DNA of 64,000 nucleotides from Verrucomicrobiaceae bacterium. Its GTDB lineage: Bacteria; Verrucomicrobiota; Verrucomicrobiia; Verrucomicrobiales; Akkermansiaceae. Made by a program: the position numbers and the translations under genes. Of this stretch, positions 51,312 through 59,562 are shown one piece after another. The stretch's first letter is position 1. Every line of letters starts with the position of its first letter. The notes beneath the pieces were generated by a model, which was given only the letters and a program-made list of their open reading frames with translations, searched no databases and had not been told where the DNA came from. The DNA is taken from contig JAIXQH010000008.1 of NCBI GenBank assembly GCA_027484055.1, forward strand, positions 1 to 64,000. Direction: 5' to 3'.

Positions 51312-54056
51312 ATGAAACTCATCCCCCTACTCCTATTCAGCCTCTCCAGGCTCGCCCTCGCCGCAGAGCCACCCGCTCTGGAAACGCCGCCGAAGGGCCT
51401 CGCTTCCTCCGATTGGTCCAGCATCCGCGCCGCCTACGAAGCCGGTCGCCACGCCATTCAGCGACAGGAAAATGGCACCTTCACCGCCCGCAACCCCGGC
51501 CAGCAATGGCACACGGAATTCGATAGCAAAGGCTTCCTCACCACCCCAGATCACGGCCAATGGACCTGGGGCCTGGAACTCACCGGCTATGGAGAGCGGA
51601 CACTCCTGTCCGCTCCTCTCTCCCTCACCCACCAAGGCAATAAAATCTCCAACCAGCGGGATGCCCACCTCACCGAGTGGTTCATCAACGACACCCGCGG
51701 CCTAGAACAAGGCTGGACCATCCACTCAAGGAGTGTGGGCGTCTCGCCTACATCTACTCTTACTCTTACGTTGTCCCTCCGAGGCAACCTCCACCCTCAA
51801 GTCTCCCCCGACTCCTCCAGCGTCGCCTTCCAAACCCCATCCGGCAGCACCGCCCTCACCTACGGCGGCCTCAAAGCCTGGGACGCCGATGGCAAAAACC
51901 TCCAAGTCCGCTTCGAGCCCGCCGGAGAAACCGCCATCCGCATCGCCGTAGAGGACCAAAACGCCCGCTACCCCATCACCATCGACCCCATCGCCCAGCA
52001 GGCCTACCTCAAGGCCAGCAACACCGGGGAGGGCGACATTTTCGGCAGATCTGTGGCGGTCTCGGGGGATACCGTGGTCGTCGGGGCACCCTGGGAAGAC
52101 AGCGGCACCGCAGGGGTGAACAGCACGCCCAACGAAAGCGCCGTTGATTCCGGCGCGGCCTACGTCTTCACCCGCAGCGGCACAACGTGGAGCCAGCAGT
52201 CCTACCTCAAGGCTTCCACCCCCGGGGCGGATGACAATTTCGGCACCTCTGTGGCTGTATCCGGCGACACATTGGTCGTCGGGGCTTTTAGCGAGGACAG
52301 CAACACGACGGGGGTAAACAGCACGCCCAACGAAAGCGCCTCAGATTCCGGCGCGGCCTACGTCTTCACCCGCAGCGGCACAACGTGGAGCCAGCAGGCT
52401 TATCTGAAGGCCAGCAACACCGGAGCGGGTGACGTATTTGGCCTTACGGTGGCGGTGTCTGACGACACGGTGGTCGTTGGGGCTTATGGAGAGGCCAGTA
52501 GCACGACAGGCGTTAACAGCACGCCCAATGAGGACGCCGCCGTCTCCGGCGCGGCCTACGTTTTCACCCGCAGCGGCACAACGTGGAGCCAGCAGGCCTA
52601 CCTCAAGGCTTCCAACACTGGGTCGTGGGACTTTTTTGGCACCTCTGTGGCAGTGTCCAGCGACACGCTGGTCGTCGGGGCTTTTAGCGAGGACAGCGAC
52701 ACGACGGGGGTGAACAGCACGCACAACGAAAGCGCCTCAGATTCCGGAGCGGCCTACGTCTTCACCCGCAGCGGGTCAACCTGGAGCCAGCAGGCTTATC
52801 TGAAGGCCAGCAACACCGGTGAGAGTGATTTATTTGGCAACTCGGTGGCGGTGTCGTGGGATACGGTGGTCGTCGGAGCACCGGGCGAGGCCAGCAGCAC
52901 AACGGGGGTAAACAGCACGCACAATGAGAGTGCCGCCGCGTCCGGAGCTGCCTACGTCTTCACCCGCAGCGGGGCGACTTGGAGCCAGCAGGCTTATCTG
53001 AAAGCCAGCAACACCGGGGCGAATGACGAATTCGGCGGTTCGATTGCGGTGTCAGAGGATACGGTAGTTGTCGGGGCAAAATATGAGTCTAGCAGCACGG
53101 CAGGGATTAACAGCACGCCGAACGATAGCGCCTTTGGTTCCGGCGCGGCCTACGTCTTCACCCGCAGCGGGGAGACGTGGAGCCAGCAGGCGTATCTCAA
53201 GGCTTCCAACACCGAGGAGATTGACTTTTTCGGTTTCTCGGTGGCGGTGTCTGGCGACATGGTGGTCGTCGGGGCTCATTTTGAGGACAGCAGCACGACG
53301 GCGGTGAACAGCACGCCAAACGAGAGCGCCAGCTATTCCGGGGCGGCCTACGTTTTCGACTTGCGCGCTAAGACTACGGTAGCCGTCACCGCAATTTCTC
53401 CAGATCCGCGCACGACACCCGTCACCACCATGACCATCACCTTCAGTGACCCGGTGCAGAACTTTGACCTCGGCGACCTGACGTTGACCCGCGACAACGG
53501 GCCGAACCTGATCAACGGGAATTTTTCCCTAGCGACTGCCGACAACACTCTCTTCACCCTCACGGTTCCCGCCGCCGTGACCACCCCGGGCGGCACCTAC
53601 CGGCTGGCTGTGCGGGTCTCCGACATCGTAAACCTCAACGGCATCCCGCTGAGCTTCGACGGTGAGGATCAATGGCAAACCCTGTCACCGAATCAGGACA
53701 CCGATGAAGACGGCATGAACGACGCCTCCGAGTTCAACATGGCGGCGCTCGGATTCAACTGGCAGGTGAGCCAACCCAGTCTGGTTTCCACCTACCAGAA
53801 CAACGCCAATGGAGCCGGCTACTACTCGCTATCGCAAGTCCAGGCGCTCAACAGCGGGACTCCGCTCATCCAGAGGAACCCGGCGACCGGGAAATTCAAG
53901 CTGACCCTGGATTGGAAAAAATCGACAGACCTCACCACGTTCACCGATTTTCCCGCTCCGGCAGGTTCCGCCGTTTCCATCAGCCCGACAGGTGACATCG
54001 AGTTCGAATTCACCTCCCCGGACGACGCAGCGTTCTTCCGACTAGGGGTGCAGTAG
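51312..54056 (+). CDS. Secreted seven-repeat FG-GAP beta-propeller protein
   Basis: 914 aa. Signal peptide (KLIPLLLFSLSRLALAAE). After an N-terminal part (about 25-225) come seven consecutive 66-aa units, each of the form AYLKASNTG.. FG.SVAVS.DTVVVGA ..TTGVNSTPN ES..SGAAYVFTRSG (shortened here). Seven FG-GAP units predict a seven-bladed beta-propeller. A Big/Ig-like domain follows (about 695-790), and the end is a Verrucomicrobia-type C-terminal beta domain (FFRLGVQ). No PEP-CTERM sorting signal is seen. The role is likely surface binding or adhesion. The start is placed at 51312 since the upstream frame lacks a signal. Confidence 0.88.
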   Translation: MKLIPLLLFSLSRLALAAEPPALETPPKGLASSDWSSIRAAYEAGRHAIQRQENGTFTARNPGQQWHTEFDSKGFLTTPDHGQWTWGLELTGYGERTLLSAPLSLTHQGNKISNQRDAHLTEWFINDTRGLEQGWTIHSRSVGVSPTSTLTLTLSLRGNLHPQVSPDSSSVAFQTPSGSTALTYGGLKAWDADGKNLQVRFEPAGETAIRIAVEDQNARYPITIDPIAQQAYLKASNTGEGDIFGRSVAVSGDTVVVGAPWEDSGTAGVNSTPNESAVDSGAAYVFTRSGTTWSQQSYLKASTPGADDNFGTSVAVSGDTLVVGAFSEDSNTTGVNSTPNESASDSGAAYVFTRSGTTWSQQAYLKASNTGAGDVFGLTVAVSDDTVVVGAYGEASSTTGVNSTPNEDAAVSGAAYVFTRSGTTWSQQAYLKASNTGSWDFFGTSVAVSSDTLVVGAFSEDSDTTGVNSTHNESASDSGAAYVFTRSGSTWSQQAYLKASNTGESDLFGNSVAVSWDTVVVGAPGEASSTTGVNSTHNESAAASGAAYVFTRSGATWSQQAYLKASNTGANDEFGGSIAVSEDTVVVGAKYESSSTAGINSTPNDSAFGSGAAYVFTRSGETWSQQAYLKASNTEEIDFFGFSVAVSGDMVVVGAHFEDSSTTAVNSTPNESASYSGAAYVFDLRAKTTVAVTAISPDPRTTPVTTMTITFSDPVQNFDLGDLTLTRDNGPNLINGNFSLATADNTLFTLTVPAAVTTPGGTYRLAVRVSDIVNLNGIPLSFDGEDQWQTLSPNQDTDEDGMNDASEFNMAALGFNWQVSQPSLVSTYQNNANGAGYYSLSQVQALNSGTPLIQRNPATGKFKLTLDWKKSTDLTTFTDFPAPAGSAVSISPTGDIEFEFTSPDDAAFFRLGVQ
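51594..51615. repeat. Perfect inverted repeat inside the propeller gene
   Basis: GAGCGGACA and TGTCCGCTC form a 9-bp stem around CTCC within the coding sequence (residues near GERTLLSAPLS). This could be an in-frame insertion of a short palindromic repeat, or chance. No second copy is seen in the window. Confidence 0.4.
52002..53387 (+). repeat. Seven tandem 198-bp direct repeats
   Basis: Units begin at 52002, 52200, 52398, 52596, 52794, 52992 and 53190. The period is exactly 198 bases with no insertion or deletion, and long segments are nearly identical between units. The reading frame is kept, so each encodes 66 aa of the propeller protein. The last unit diverges before its end. Confidence 0.95.
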
Positions 54057-54099
54057 AAGTACAAGTCACATTGGGAACGGCACGGTTTTTTCAATGGAG

Positions 54100-54121
54100 T
54101 CAAGGCGATCAGGTTAGGGCG
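54100..54121. mobile_element. Possible solo ISAs1-family end
   Basis: CAAGGCGATCAGGTTAGGGC and the following bases match 18 of 22 positions of the terminal repeat of the complete element at 29945-29966. The complete partner end and a transposase are absent, so it looks like a remnant of a related but different element lost by deletion. It sits between the propeller gene and the sigma-factor cassette, 44 bases after the first stop and 23 before the second. A chance match is possible, as the rest of the stretch shows no transposase similarity. Confidence 0.5.
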
Positions 54122-54143
54122 AATCGCCAACAAATGAGATGGA

Positions 54144-55391
54144 TCATGCCTTTACACACTCCTGGACTCTCCGGGAAATGAAGTCTCGCTCGGCAGGAAG
54201 TGAGGCGAGATTTCCGGCCTGCCGAAAGTGCATGAGCGCAGCAGCCTGATTGCCAAGCTCGGCGGCAAAGGTGCCTCGTATGACGTGAAAAAGATGATAG
54301 GACTCCAGTTTGCTGTGATCGGTGATCGCATCAAGGGCGGTCATGCCGACTTGAGGGCCATGCACGCGGGAAACGGCCACGGCGCGATTCATGGCTGCGA
54401 TGGGAGACGCAGTGAGCGTGAGGAGTTGATCGTAAAGCGTGAGAATGCGCGGCCAGTCGGTGCTGGCGTCATCGGGCGCGGTGCTATGGCAAGCGGCGAT
54501 GCCGGCTTCGAGATGATACTCGCTGATTTTTTCGCCCTGTGCGGCCTGACCCAGGCACACAATGCCGCGCTGAATCATGGATTGGTCCCATGCCGCGCGG
54601 TTCTGTTCGTGAAGGCGCAGGAGATGGCCCGTGTCATCGGTGCGAGCCGCGAGCCGCGCTGCATTCAAGAGCATGAGTGCTAACAGCGCAAACGTGCGCG
54701 GCGCTTGAGTCGATGGGTGAGCGACAAGCAAGGTTACGAGGCGGATGGCTTCGTGGCAGAGAGCTTCGCGCACAAGGCGCTCACCGACGCTAGCTTTATA
54801 ACCCTCATTGAAGAGCAGGTAGAGTGCGCCTAACACACCATCAAGGCGTTCGGGCAAGTCACCGGGTTCCGGTACCGTGAATGGCAGTGCGAGATCGCGA
54901 ACACGCTGGCGGGCACGCACCAGCCGCTTGGCGATGGCGGCTTCACTGGTAAAAAAAGCCGCGCCGATCTCCGCCGCACTCATTCCGCAAACCGTGCGCA
55001 AGGCAAGCGCGAGCTGTGCCTCGGTGGAGAGTTGCGGATGAAAGCAGACGAAGAGCATGCGCAGCGTGTCATCGGCAAGGTGATGCTCATCTGCGTGCTC
55101 ATCATCCATCAACCAACGTTCCTGCTCGGTGGTGATTTGAGCCTTTTTGCGCTGCCAGGTCTGCTCACGGCGCAGAGTGTCTAGCGCGAGATTCTTCGCG
55201 GCTTGAGTGAGCCAAGCAGCGGGATTTTTAGGAATACCATGGTAGGGCCAAGTTTGAAGCGCCCGCACCAGCGCCTCCTGCACGACATCCTCGGCGAGTT
55301 TCAGTCGGTGGGTGCCGAGATGCGCGGCGAGAGAAGCCACCAAGCGTGCTCCTTCGCGGCGGAAGAGATCATCCGCCACGAGGTACGTCAT
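54144..55391 (-). CDS. ECF42-type RNA polymerase sigma factor with TPR-like extension
   Basis: 415 aa, about twice the size of a normal ECF. Region 2 (EDVVQEALVRALQTWPYHG, DTLRREQTW) and region 4 (GMSAAEIGAAFFTSEAAIAKR) take up the first 185 residues. The C-terminal 230 residues are helical and TPR-like (PIAAMNRAVAVSRVHG, LESYHLFHVIRGTFAAELG), typical of the ECF42 group, where the extension is needed for activity. No anti-sigma gene is adjacent; ECF42 factors usually lie with YciI (DGPF) proteins, as here. The start is put at 55391 (MTYLVADDLFRREG); a longer start would overlap the next gene. It is the last gene of the cassette. Confidence 0.85.
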   Translation of the reverse strand: MTYLVADDLFRREGARLVASLAAHLGTHRLKLAEDVVQEALVRALQTWPYHGIPKNPAAWLTQAAKNLALDTLRREQTWQRKKAQITTEQERWLMDDEHADEHHLADDTLRMLFVCFHPQLSTEAQLALALRTVCGMSAAEIGAAFFTSEAAIAKRLVRARQRVRDLALPFTVPEPGDLPERLDGVLGALYLLFNEGYKASVGERLVREALCHEAIRLVTLLVAHPSTQAPRTFALLALMLLNAARLAARTDDTGHLLRLHEQNRAAWDQSMIQRGIVCLGQAAQGEKISEYHLEAGIAACHSTAPDDASTDWPRILTLYDQLLTLTASPIAAMNRAVAVSRVHGPQVGMTALDAITDHSKLESYHLFHVIRGTFAAELGNQAAALMHFRQAGNLASLPAERDFISRRVQECVKA

Positions 55392-55417
55392 GCACTCGCC
55401 TTGCTGGCCCATGGGCG

Positions 55418-55870
55418 TCATTCTTCCGCAGGTGGCCCGCCTTCGACAAGCCTTGCGAGATGAAGCAGCGATTCCTGCCAACCGAGGTAACAGGCTTCTT
55501 CCGGGATCACGAAGGGCACGCCAGCCTGTGTGACACTTAGCTCAGTGCCGCAGGAGACGGCTTTCAGTTTCACCGTGACCTCAATGATGCCGGGCATGTT
55601 TGGATCGTCAAAACAATCGGTGTAGCGGAGCAATTCGTGCGGCACAAGTTCGAGATACTCACCGCCAAACGAGTGGCTCTCACCGTTGCTGAACTGCGTG
55701 AAGGCCATCTTGAAGGTGCCGCCTACTTTCGCTTCGTGATGGAAGACCTTGCAGAGATAGCCGTTCGGCGGCAGCCAACGACAGAGCGCGTCGGGATCAA
55801 GGAAGGCTTTATAAACCAACTCGGGCTTCGCTTTGAGCACGCGGTGGAGGCGGATGGTGTGGGTGTTCAT
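55418..55870 (-). CDS. SRPBCC (AHSA1-like) domain protein
   Basis: 150 aa helix-grip fold protein: LHRVLKAKPELVYKAFLDPD at the N-terminus, FSGGEYLELVPHELLRYTD-like core (FGGEYLELVPHELL) and a C-terminal helix GWQESLLHLARLVEGG. The AHSA1 group binds small ligands or Hsp90-type partners. In the cassette it is next to the sigma gene; 16 bases separate it from the upstream VOC gene. Its partner ligand is unknown. Confidence 0.85.
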   Translation of the reverse strand: MNTHTIRLHRVLKAKPELVYKAFLDPDALCRWLPPNGYLCKVFHHEAKVGGTFKMAFTQFSNGESHSFGGEYLELVPHELLRYTDCFDDPNMPGIIEVTVKLKAVSCGTELSVTQAGVPFVIPEEACYLGWQESLLHLARLVEGGPPAEE

Positions 55871-55886
55871 GAGTGATTGAAAACTG

Positions 55887-56285
55887 CTACTTCGTCGAGT
55901 GCAGGCCGATCATGTTTCCCTCGGTATCGATGATGAGGGAGATGAAGCCATACGGAGCGATGGAGAATTTTTCGCGAAACACCTGCCCGCCTGCGGCCGC
56001 GACTCGGGAGGCCTCAACGCCGCAGTCCTCGCAGGAGAAATAGATCAAGGTGCCGCCTGCACTTGGTGTAAAACCATCCATCCGGCAAAGCGTGCCACCA
56101 CTGCCGGGAGCTTGATTTTCCATGTCGGAGGGGAACATCAGCATCTCAAACTCGCCCTCCATGCCGTCGGGCGCGGGCAGTGGTTGCATCTGGATGTTGA
56201 GCACGGTTTCGTAGAAGGCTCTGGCTCGGGTCATGTCCGTGACATAGATTTCAAACCAGCCGACAGGATTGCGTTTGGCATTCAT
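55887..56285 (-). CDS. VOC family protein (glyoxalase-like)
   Basis: 132 aa with the vicinal-oxygen-chelate pattern: GWFEIYVTDMTRARAFYETV, SAGGTLIYFSCEDC and a repeat half at FREKFSIAPYGFISLIIDTE. One-domain VOC proteins dimerise to make a metal site; the substrate is unknown. It overlaps the YciI gene by four bases (ATGA), part of the same operon. Confidence 0.85.
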   Translation of the reverse strand: MNAKRNPVGWFEIYVTDMTRARAFYETVLNIQMQPLPAPDGMEGEFEMLMFPSDMENQAPGSGGTLCRMDGFTPSAGGTLIYFSCEDCGVEASRVAAAGGQVFREKFSIAPYGFISLIIDTEGNMIGLHSTK

Positions 56286-56710
56286 CGATTGTTAGTGTGT
56301 TGGTGTGTAGGTTGGATTTTAGACGCCTTCACATCCGCCATCGGGCGGCAGAGGTCGGCGATGGGGCGCACCTCGATCTGGGCACCATGCCCGAGGATGG
56401 GACAGGCTTGGGCGATTTTCACCGCTTCCTCTGTGGATTCCACGGCCAGCAGGAAATAGCCCGCGATGGCTTCCTTCGACTCGGCGAAGACGCCGTCGGT
56501 GACGAGGCTTTGCGGTCCGGTGACGAGTCGGCCTTCCTCCATCAGCGGCTGCGCGCCACGAAGGATGCCCTTGCTTTGCAGGCCGTCCACCCAACCGTAG
56601 AAGTCGGTCATGATGCGCTGAAGCTCAGCGGGTGAGAGGCTGCTGTTCCAGTGAGTTCCACGGATGAGCAGCAGGTGCTCACCGGTGGTTTGTTGGGTGT
56701 TTGGGCTCAT
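56282..56710 (-). CDS. YciI/DGPF family protein
   Basis: 142 aa. The family signature reads DGVFAESKEAIAGYFLL, in place of the usual DGPFAETKE. Motifs GWVDGLQSKGILRGAQPL and EIRPIADLC-like end (IEVRPIADLC) fit. These proteins are the typical partners of ECF42 sigma factors; their biochemistry is unclear. It overlaps the genes on both sides by four bases. Confidence 0.9.
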   Translation of the reverse strand: MSPNTQQTTGEHLLLIRGTHWNSSLSPAELQRIMTDFYGWVDGLQSKGILRGAQPLMEEGRLVTGPQSLVTDGVFAESKEAIAGYFLLAVESTEEAVKIAQACPILGHGAQIEVRPIADLCRPMADVKASKIQPTHQHTNNR

Positions 56711-57261
56711 GGCGTTAATGGATTTACCGGCGCTGCAGCGACGAGCTTGGCGACATCGGCAAGGCCTTTTTCAAACTCAGGGCCGCACATTTTTTCGCAA
56801 CTCATGAACAGGCTCATCATTTTGGCCAACAGGTTCTCATTCTTTCCATACATCACCCAAGTGACCTTTGTTTTGCCATCGCCCTCAGGATTGAAGGTGA
56901 ATTCGACGGTGCTGGTGCCTTGCATAGGTGCCAGCCAGTCCATACGCTCGACGATGCGCTCGTTCGCCTGACTCTCGGTGATGGTAGCGGAGCCTTTGCC
57001 GACTTTTTTGCCATCCCAACTTGCCACCGCGCCCACGCCGGAGTCCGGCCCAGTGTAGGTGTTCTTTGCCTCCGGCTCCATTTTAGCCCAAGGATTCCAC
57101 TCGTTGAACTTCTTGTGATTGTCGAAGTAGGGGAAAAGCTTTTCCGCTGGCGCGGCGATGACGAGACTGCGCTCGACCCGGAAGTCGGGCGATTTCAGCA
57201 ACGCGACCGCGATGATCCCCACGACGAGCAGGGCGAGGCCGATGAGGATTTTCTTGAGCAT
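56707..57261 (-). CDS. SRPBCC family membrane-anchored protein
   Basis: 184 aa. An N-terminal helix (KKILIGLALLVVGIIAVALL) anchors a START-like domain (FRVERSLVIAAPAEKLFPYF, EWNPWAKMEPEAKNTYTG) in the periplasm or at the membrane. The C-terminal end is polar. It is co-transcribed with YciI by a 4-base overlap. The ligand is unknown. Confidence 0.85.
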   Translation of the reverse strand: MLKKILIGLALLVVGIIAVALLKSPDFRVERSLVIAAPAEKLFPYFDNHKKFNEWNPWAKMEPEAKNTYTGPDSGVGAVASWDGKKVGKGSATITESQANERIVERMDWLAPMQGTSTVEFTFNPEGDGKTKVTWVMYGKNENLLAKMMSLFMSCEKMCGPEFEKGLADVAKLVAAAPVNPLTP

Positions 57262-57279
57262 GGTGGTGGGTAAACTGGA

Positions 57280-57810
57280 CTACAGACGGGTGAAGATGAC
57301 GGCAGGACCGCAGGGTGAGCTCTTGCCATTTTCCCAAGAAACGCCTTCCAGCTTGAAGTGGTTGGCATCGATGAAGGTGTAGGTGGCACCGTGCATGTGC
57401 TTGTCTTTCGAGGCGTCTAGGCCGGGCGTGGGTGCCAGATCAAAGGTCAACGAGTTCGGTGTAATCTTCGTGAGCTTCATGCGTGGCTGGTTTCGCAGCA
57501 TGCAGTAGTGGGTCATGCTGAGCTTGCCATTCACATCATGGTAAGTGCTAAGCATTTCCATTGGTGTGCCTTCTGCGAAGCGCTCTTCGACCACCGAATC
57601 CCCGGCGATGAGACGAAACTCGGTGTTCATTTTGCCCATCATCGGCGAATCCGCCGACCACTTGCCCACGAGCGACTTCATGCGCTCAAAGGCGGTGGAC
57701 CCCTTGTAAGGAGGCATCGCTGAATGGGCTGGGGGTTTGGTCTGGACAGACTGGCACGCGGTGAGTGCTGCTAGGACGACGATCGGCAGGATTCGCATTG
57801 GTTTGTTCAT
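57280..57810 (-). CDS. Lipoprotein of DUF1579-like type
   Basis: 176 aa. Lipobox LTAC near residue 19 (ILPIVVLAALTACQS). The mature part has GKWSADSPMMGKMNTEFRL, HDVNGKLSMTHYCMLRNQ and TFIDANHFKLEGVSW, a beta-rich pattern similar to DUF1579. Role unknown; it is in the cassette between SRPBCC and VOC genes. Confidence 0.75.
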   Translation of the reverse strand: MNKPMRILPIVVLAALTACQSVQTKPPAHSAMPPYKGSTAFERMKSLVGKWSADSPMMGKMNTEFRLIAGDSVVEERFAEGTPMEMLSTYHDVNGKLSMTHYCMLRNQPRMKLTKITPNSLTFDLAPTPGLDASKDKHMHGATYTFIDANHFKLEGVSWENGKSSPCGPAVIFTRL

Positions 57811-57827
57811 AGGAGTTTAGATTGAGG

Positions 57828-58229
57828 TTAAGTGGAAGGGTTGGTGGTCATGTGATTGAGTCCCCAGCAGTGGCCATCGAGGTCGACGAAACCGTGGTGA
57901 TACATGAAACCGTAATCCTGCGGCTCTTCAATCGTCGTGCCACCAGCCGCGACGGCTTTGCCCACGAGATCATCCACTTGAGCGCGGCTTTCACAGGTCA
58001 GGGAATGGAGGACTTGGAGGGCCTTGGACGTATCGCAGACGTCCTTGGGCGAAAACTCCCGGAACTTTGCATGCGTCCCCAGCATGACATGAATGTGCTC
58101 GCTGATGACGATGCAGGCGGTGCCGTCGCCGGTGAACTGGGGGGCGAGCGAATAACCCAGTGTGGTGTAAAAGGCTAGAGCTCTTGGCAGATCCGCGACC
58201 GGCAGGGTGATGAAGATTTGGGTGCTCAT
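57828..58229 (-). CDS. VOC family protein, promoter-proximal gene of the cassette
   Basis: 133 aa from the ATG at 58229 (MSTQIFITLPVADLPRALAF); an upstream start at 58265 is possible. Glyoxalase-fold motifs FYTTLGYSLAP, GDGTACIVISEHIHVMLG and GFVDLDGHCWGLNHM. It is the first gene of the seven-gene cassette, so its upstream region (58230-58379) should hold the promoter. Confidence 0.85.
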   Translation of the reverse strand: MSTQIFITLPVADLPRALAFYTTLGYSLAPQFTGDGTACIVISEHIHVMLGTHAKFREFSPKDVCDTSKALQVLHSLTCESRAQVDDLVGKAVAAGGTTIEEPQDYGFMYHHGFVDLDGHCWGLNHMTTNPST

Positions 58230-58379
58230 GGGCATGAACTGGAGATTTACGATCAGGTTATTCACCTACGCTTTAGGGAACGACGAACGAACGCACCACC
58301 GGAGGACCGATGGGACCCATTTTTTCGGAAAAGTTCGAGTGATCGGCCAAGTTGTTCACGAAAGACCGACGCAGGGGCC

Positions 58380-58856
58380 TCAAGCGTTCTTCGACGGAAC
58401 CTGAGCCATGGTTTTGAAATCACCATTCTCACAACTGCGGACAAAGCCCTCGGCGTAGCTCTTCAGCTTATCCCACTTCTGTCTAATCTCGCTGGCCTCA
58501 TCCTTGGTCACTGAGTGGTCCATCGCGGCGACCGATATCTTGTTTAATAAATCCGAGAACTGACCGATGATTTCCTGAGTCGCGGGTAAGACGTGGTCGA
58601 TCTGATGACCGCGGACATCTGGATCTTTGACGAAGCAGCCGCCCTGCTGGCGGCAGAGCCATTCTACGATGCCATTGTCACCACTGAGGTCGATGATTTG
58701 GAGTAAGCGATCCAAGGGATTCCGACTCCCGGCACCGAACTCCGTTGGCTTTTCCGCCCATTTGTAAACCAGTGAAAGCGATACACCCAAGTCGGCGGCG
58801 ATGGCCTTAGGACTGGTTTTTTGAAGGGCTTGGCGAAGGACTTCGTGGCTTTCCAT
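58380..58856 (-). CDS. HTH protein of the phage CII-like type, conserved-looking
   Basis: 158 aa from the ATG at 58856 (MESHEVLRQAL); the upstream start at 58913 adds 19 residues. N-terminal HTH pattern PKAIAADLGVSLSLVYKWAE, then NPLDRLLQIIDLSGDNGIVEWLCRQQGG (shortened to its core LLQIIDLSGDN), and a helical C-terminal half (SDLLNKISVAAMDHSVTKDEA). It may be a DNA-binding regulator. It lies next to the RDD gene on the same strand, 58 bases (or 1 for the longer start) from its stop. Confidence 0.65.
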   Translation of the reverse strand: MESHEVLRQALQKTSPKAIAADLGVSLSLVYKWAEKPTEFGAGSRNPLDRLLQIIDLSGDNGIVEWLCRQQGGCFVKDPDVRGHQIDHVLPATQEIIGQFSDLLNKISVAAMDHSVTKDEASEIRQKWDKLKSYAEGFVRSCENGDFKTMAQVPSKNA

Positions 58857-58914
58857 GGCGCAGACTAGTTCTTGTGGTGATCCATGGAAAGCCTGTATCG
58901 ATAAATCTGCCATT

Positions 58915-59514
58915 TCACGTGGCGTGAATCACCTTGGTTTTTGCCCATTCATCACCCAGGCGAGTGCCACCTTCCGGCATTCCCTCGCGGGTCAAAAGCA
59001 GGTAAAGCTCGATGAGCGGGAAGAGCGGAATGAGTAAAATGCCATTCCGGATCAAGGCGACGCTCCAATTTTCCACCAATGACTCGCCAGCGGTGGTCAC
59101 GACCTTGATCTTCATGGCTTTTTTCCCAACGCTCTGCCCATTGAGAAAGGGTAACGAATCGCGAGTGACGAGGTAGGCCATGCCGCATAACCATGCTAGG
59201 CGGTCGGCAAACGCAGGCAGTATCAGGGACAGCCCGATGCCGATCCCAAGCGCGACTGCTAGGTCGATCACTGCCGCTGTGATGCGGGTGTTAAATGACA
59301 CGGCACTGCCCTCTGTATCCACCTCGGACTCCTCCTCATCATCGGCGTCCACTGGGTGGGTCGATGGGTTCGCTTGAGGCTTGGAGGGCTCCGCATCGAC
59401 ATGCGGTGGCGGCGGCGGCGGCGAGATGATCACCGGCGGCGGGATATAGGGCCGTGGGATCGCGGGCTTCGGGACTTCGGTGGGGATTGGCTCTGATTCC
59501 GCTGGGTCAGTCAT
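58915..59514 (-). CDS. RDD family membrane protein
   Basis: 199 aa. A Pro-rich N-terminal tail (about 1-70, PYIPPPVIISPPPPPP) precedes an RDD domain with about three hydrophobic helices: the R-D-D pattern NTRITAAVIDLAVALG and GKKAMKIKVVTT. RDD proteins are inner-membrane proteins of uncertain function, some acting in ion transport. It may be cotranscribed with the HTH gene downstream. Confidence 0.82.
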   Translation of the reverse strand: MTDPAESEPIPTEVPKPAIPRPYIPPPVIISPPPPPPHVDAEPSKPQANPSTHPVDADDEEESEVDTEGSAVSFNTRITAAVIDLAVALGIGIGLSLILPAFADRLAWLCGMAYLVTRDSLPFLNGQSVGKKAMKIKVVTTAGESLVENWSVALIRNGILLIPLFPLIELYLLLTREGMPEGGTRLGDEWAKTKVIHAT

Positions 59515-59562
59515 GGTGTTAGCTTAACCAAGACGCAGCGCGCTGTCCAAAGCTAATCCCAA

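Noticed and set aside
51677-52147. 156-aa Arg/Pro/His-rich frame within the propeller gene
   Set aside because: It is a frame-shifted reading of the propeller gene with low-complexity composition.
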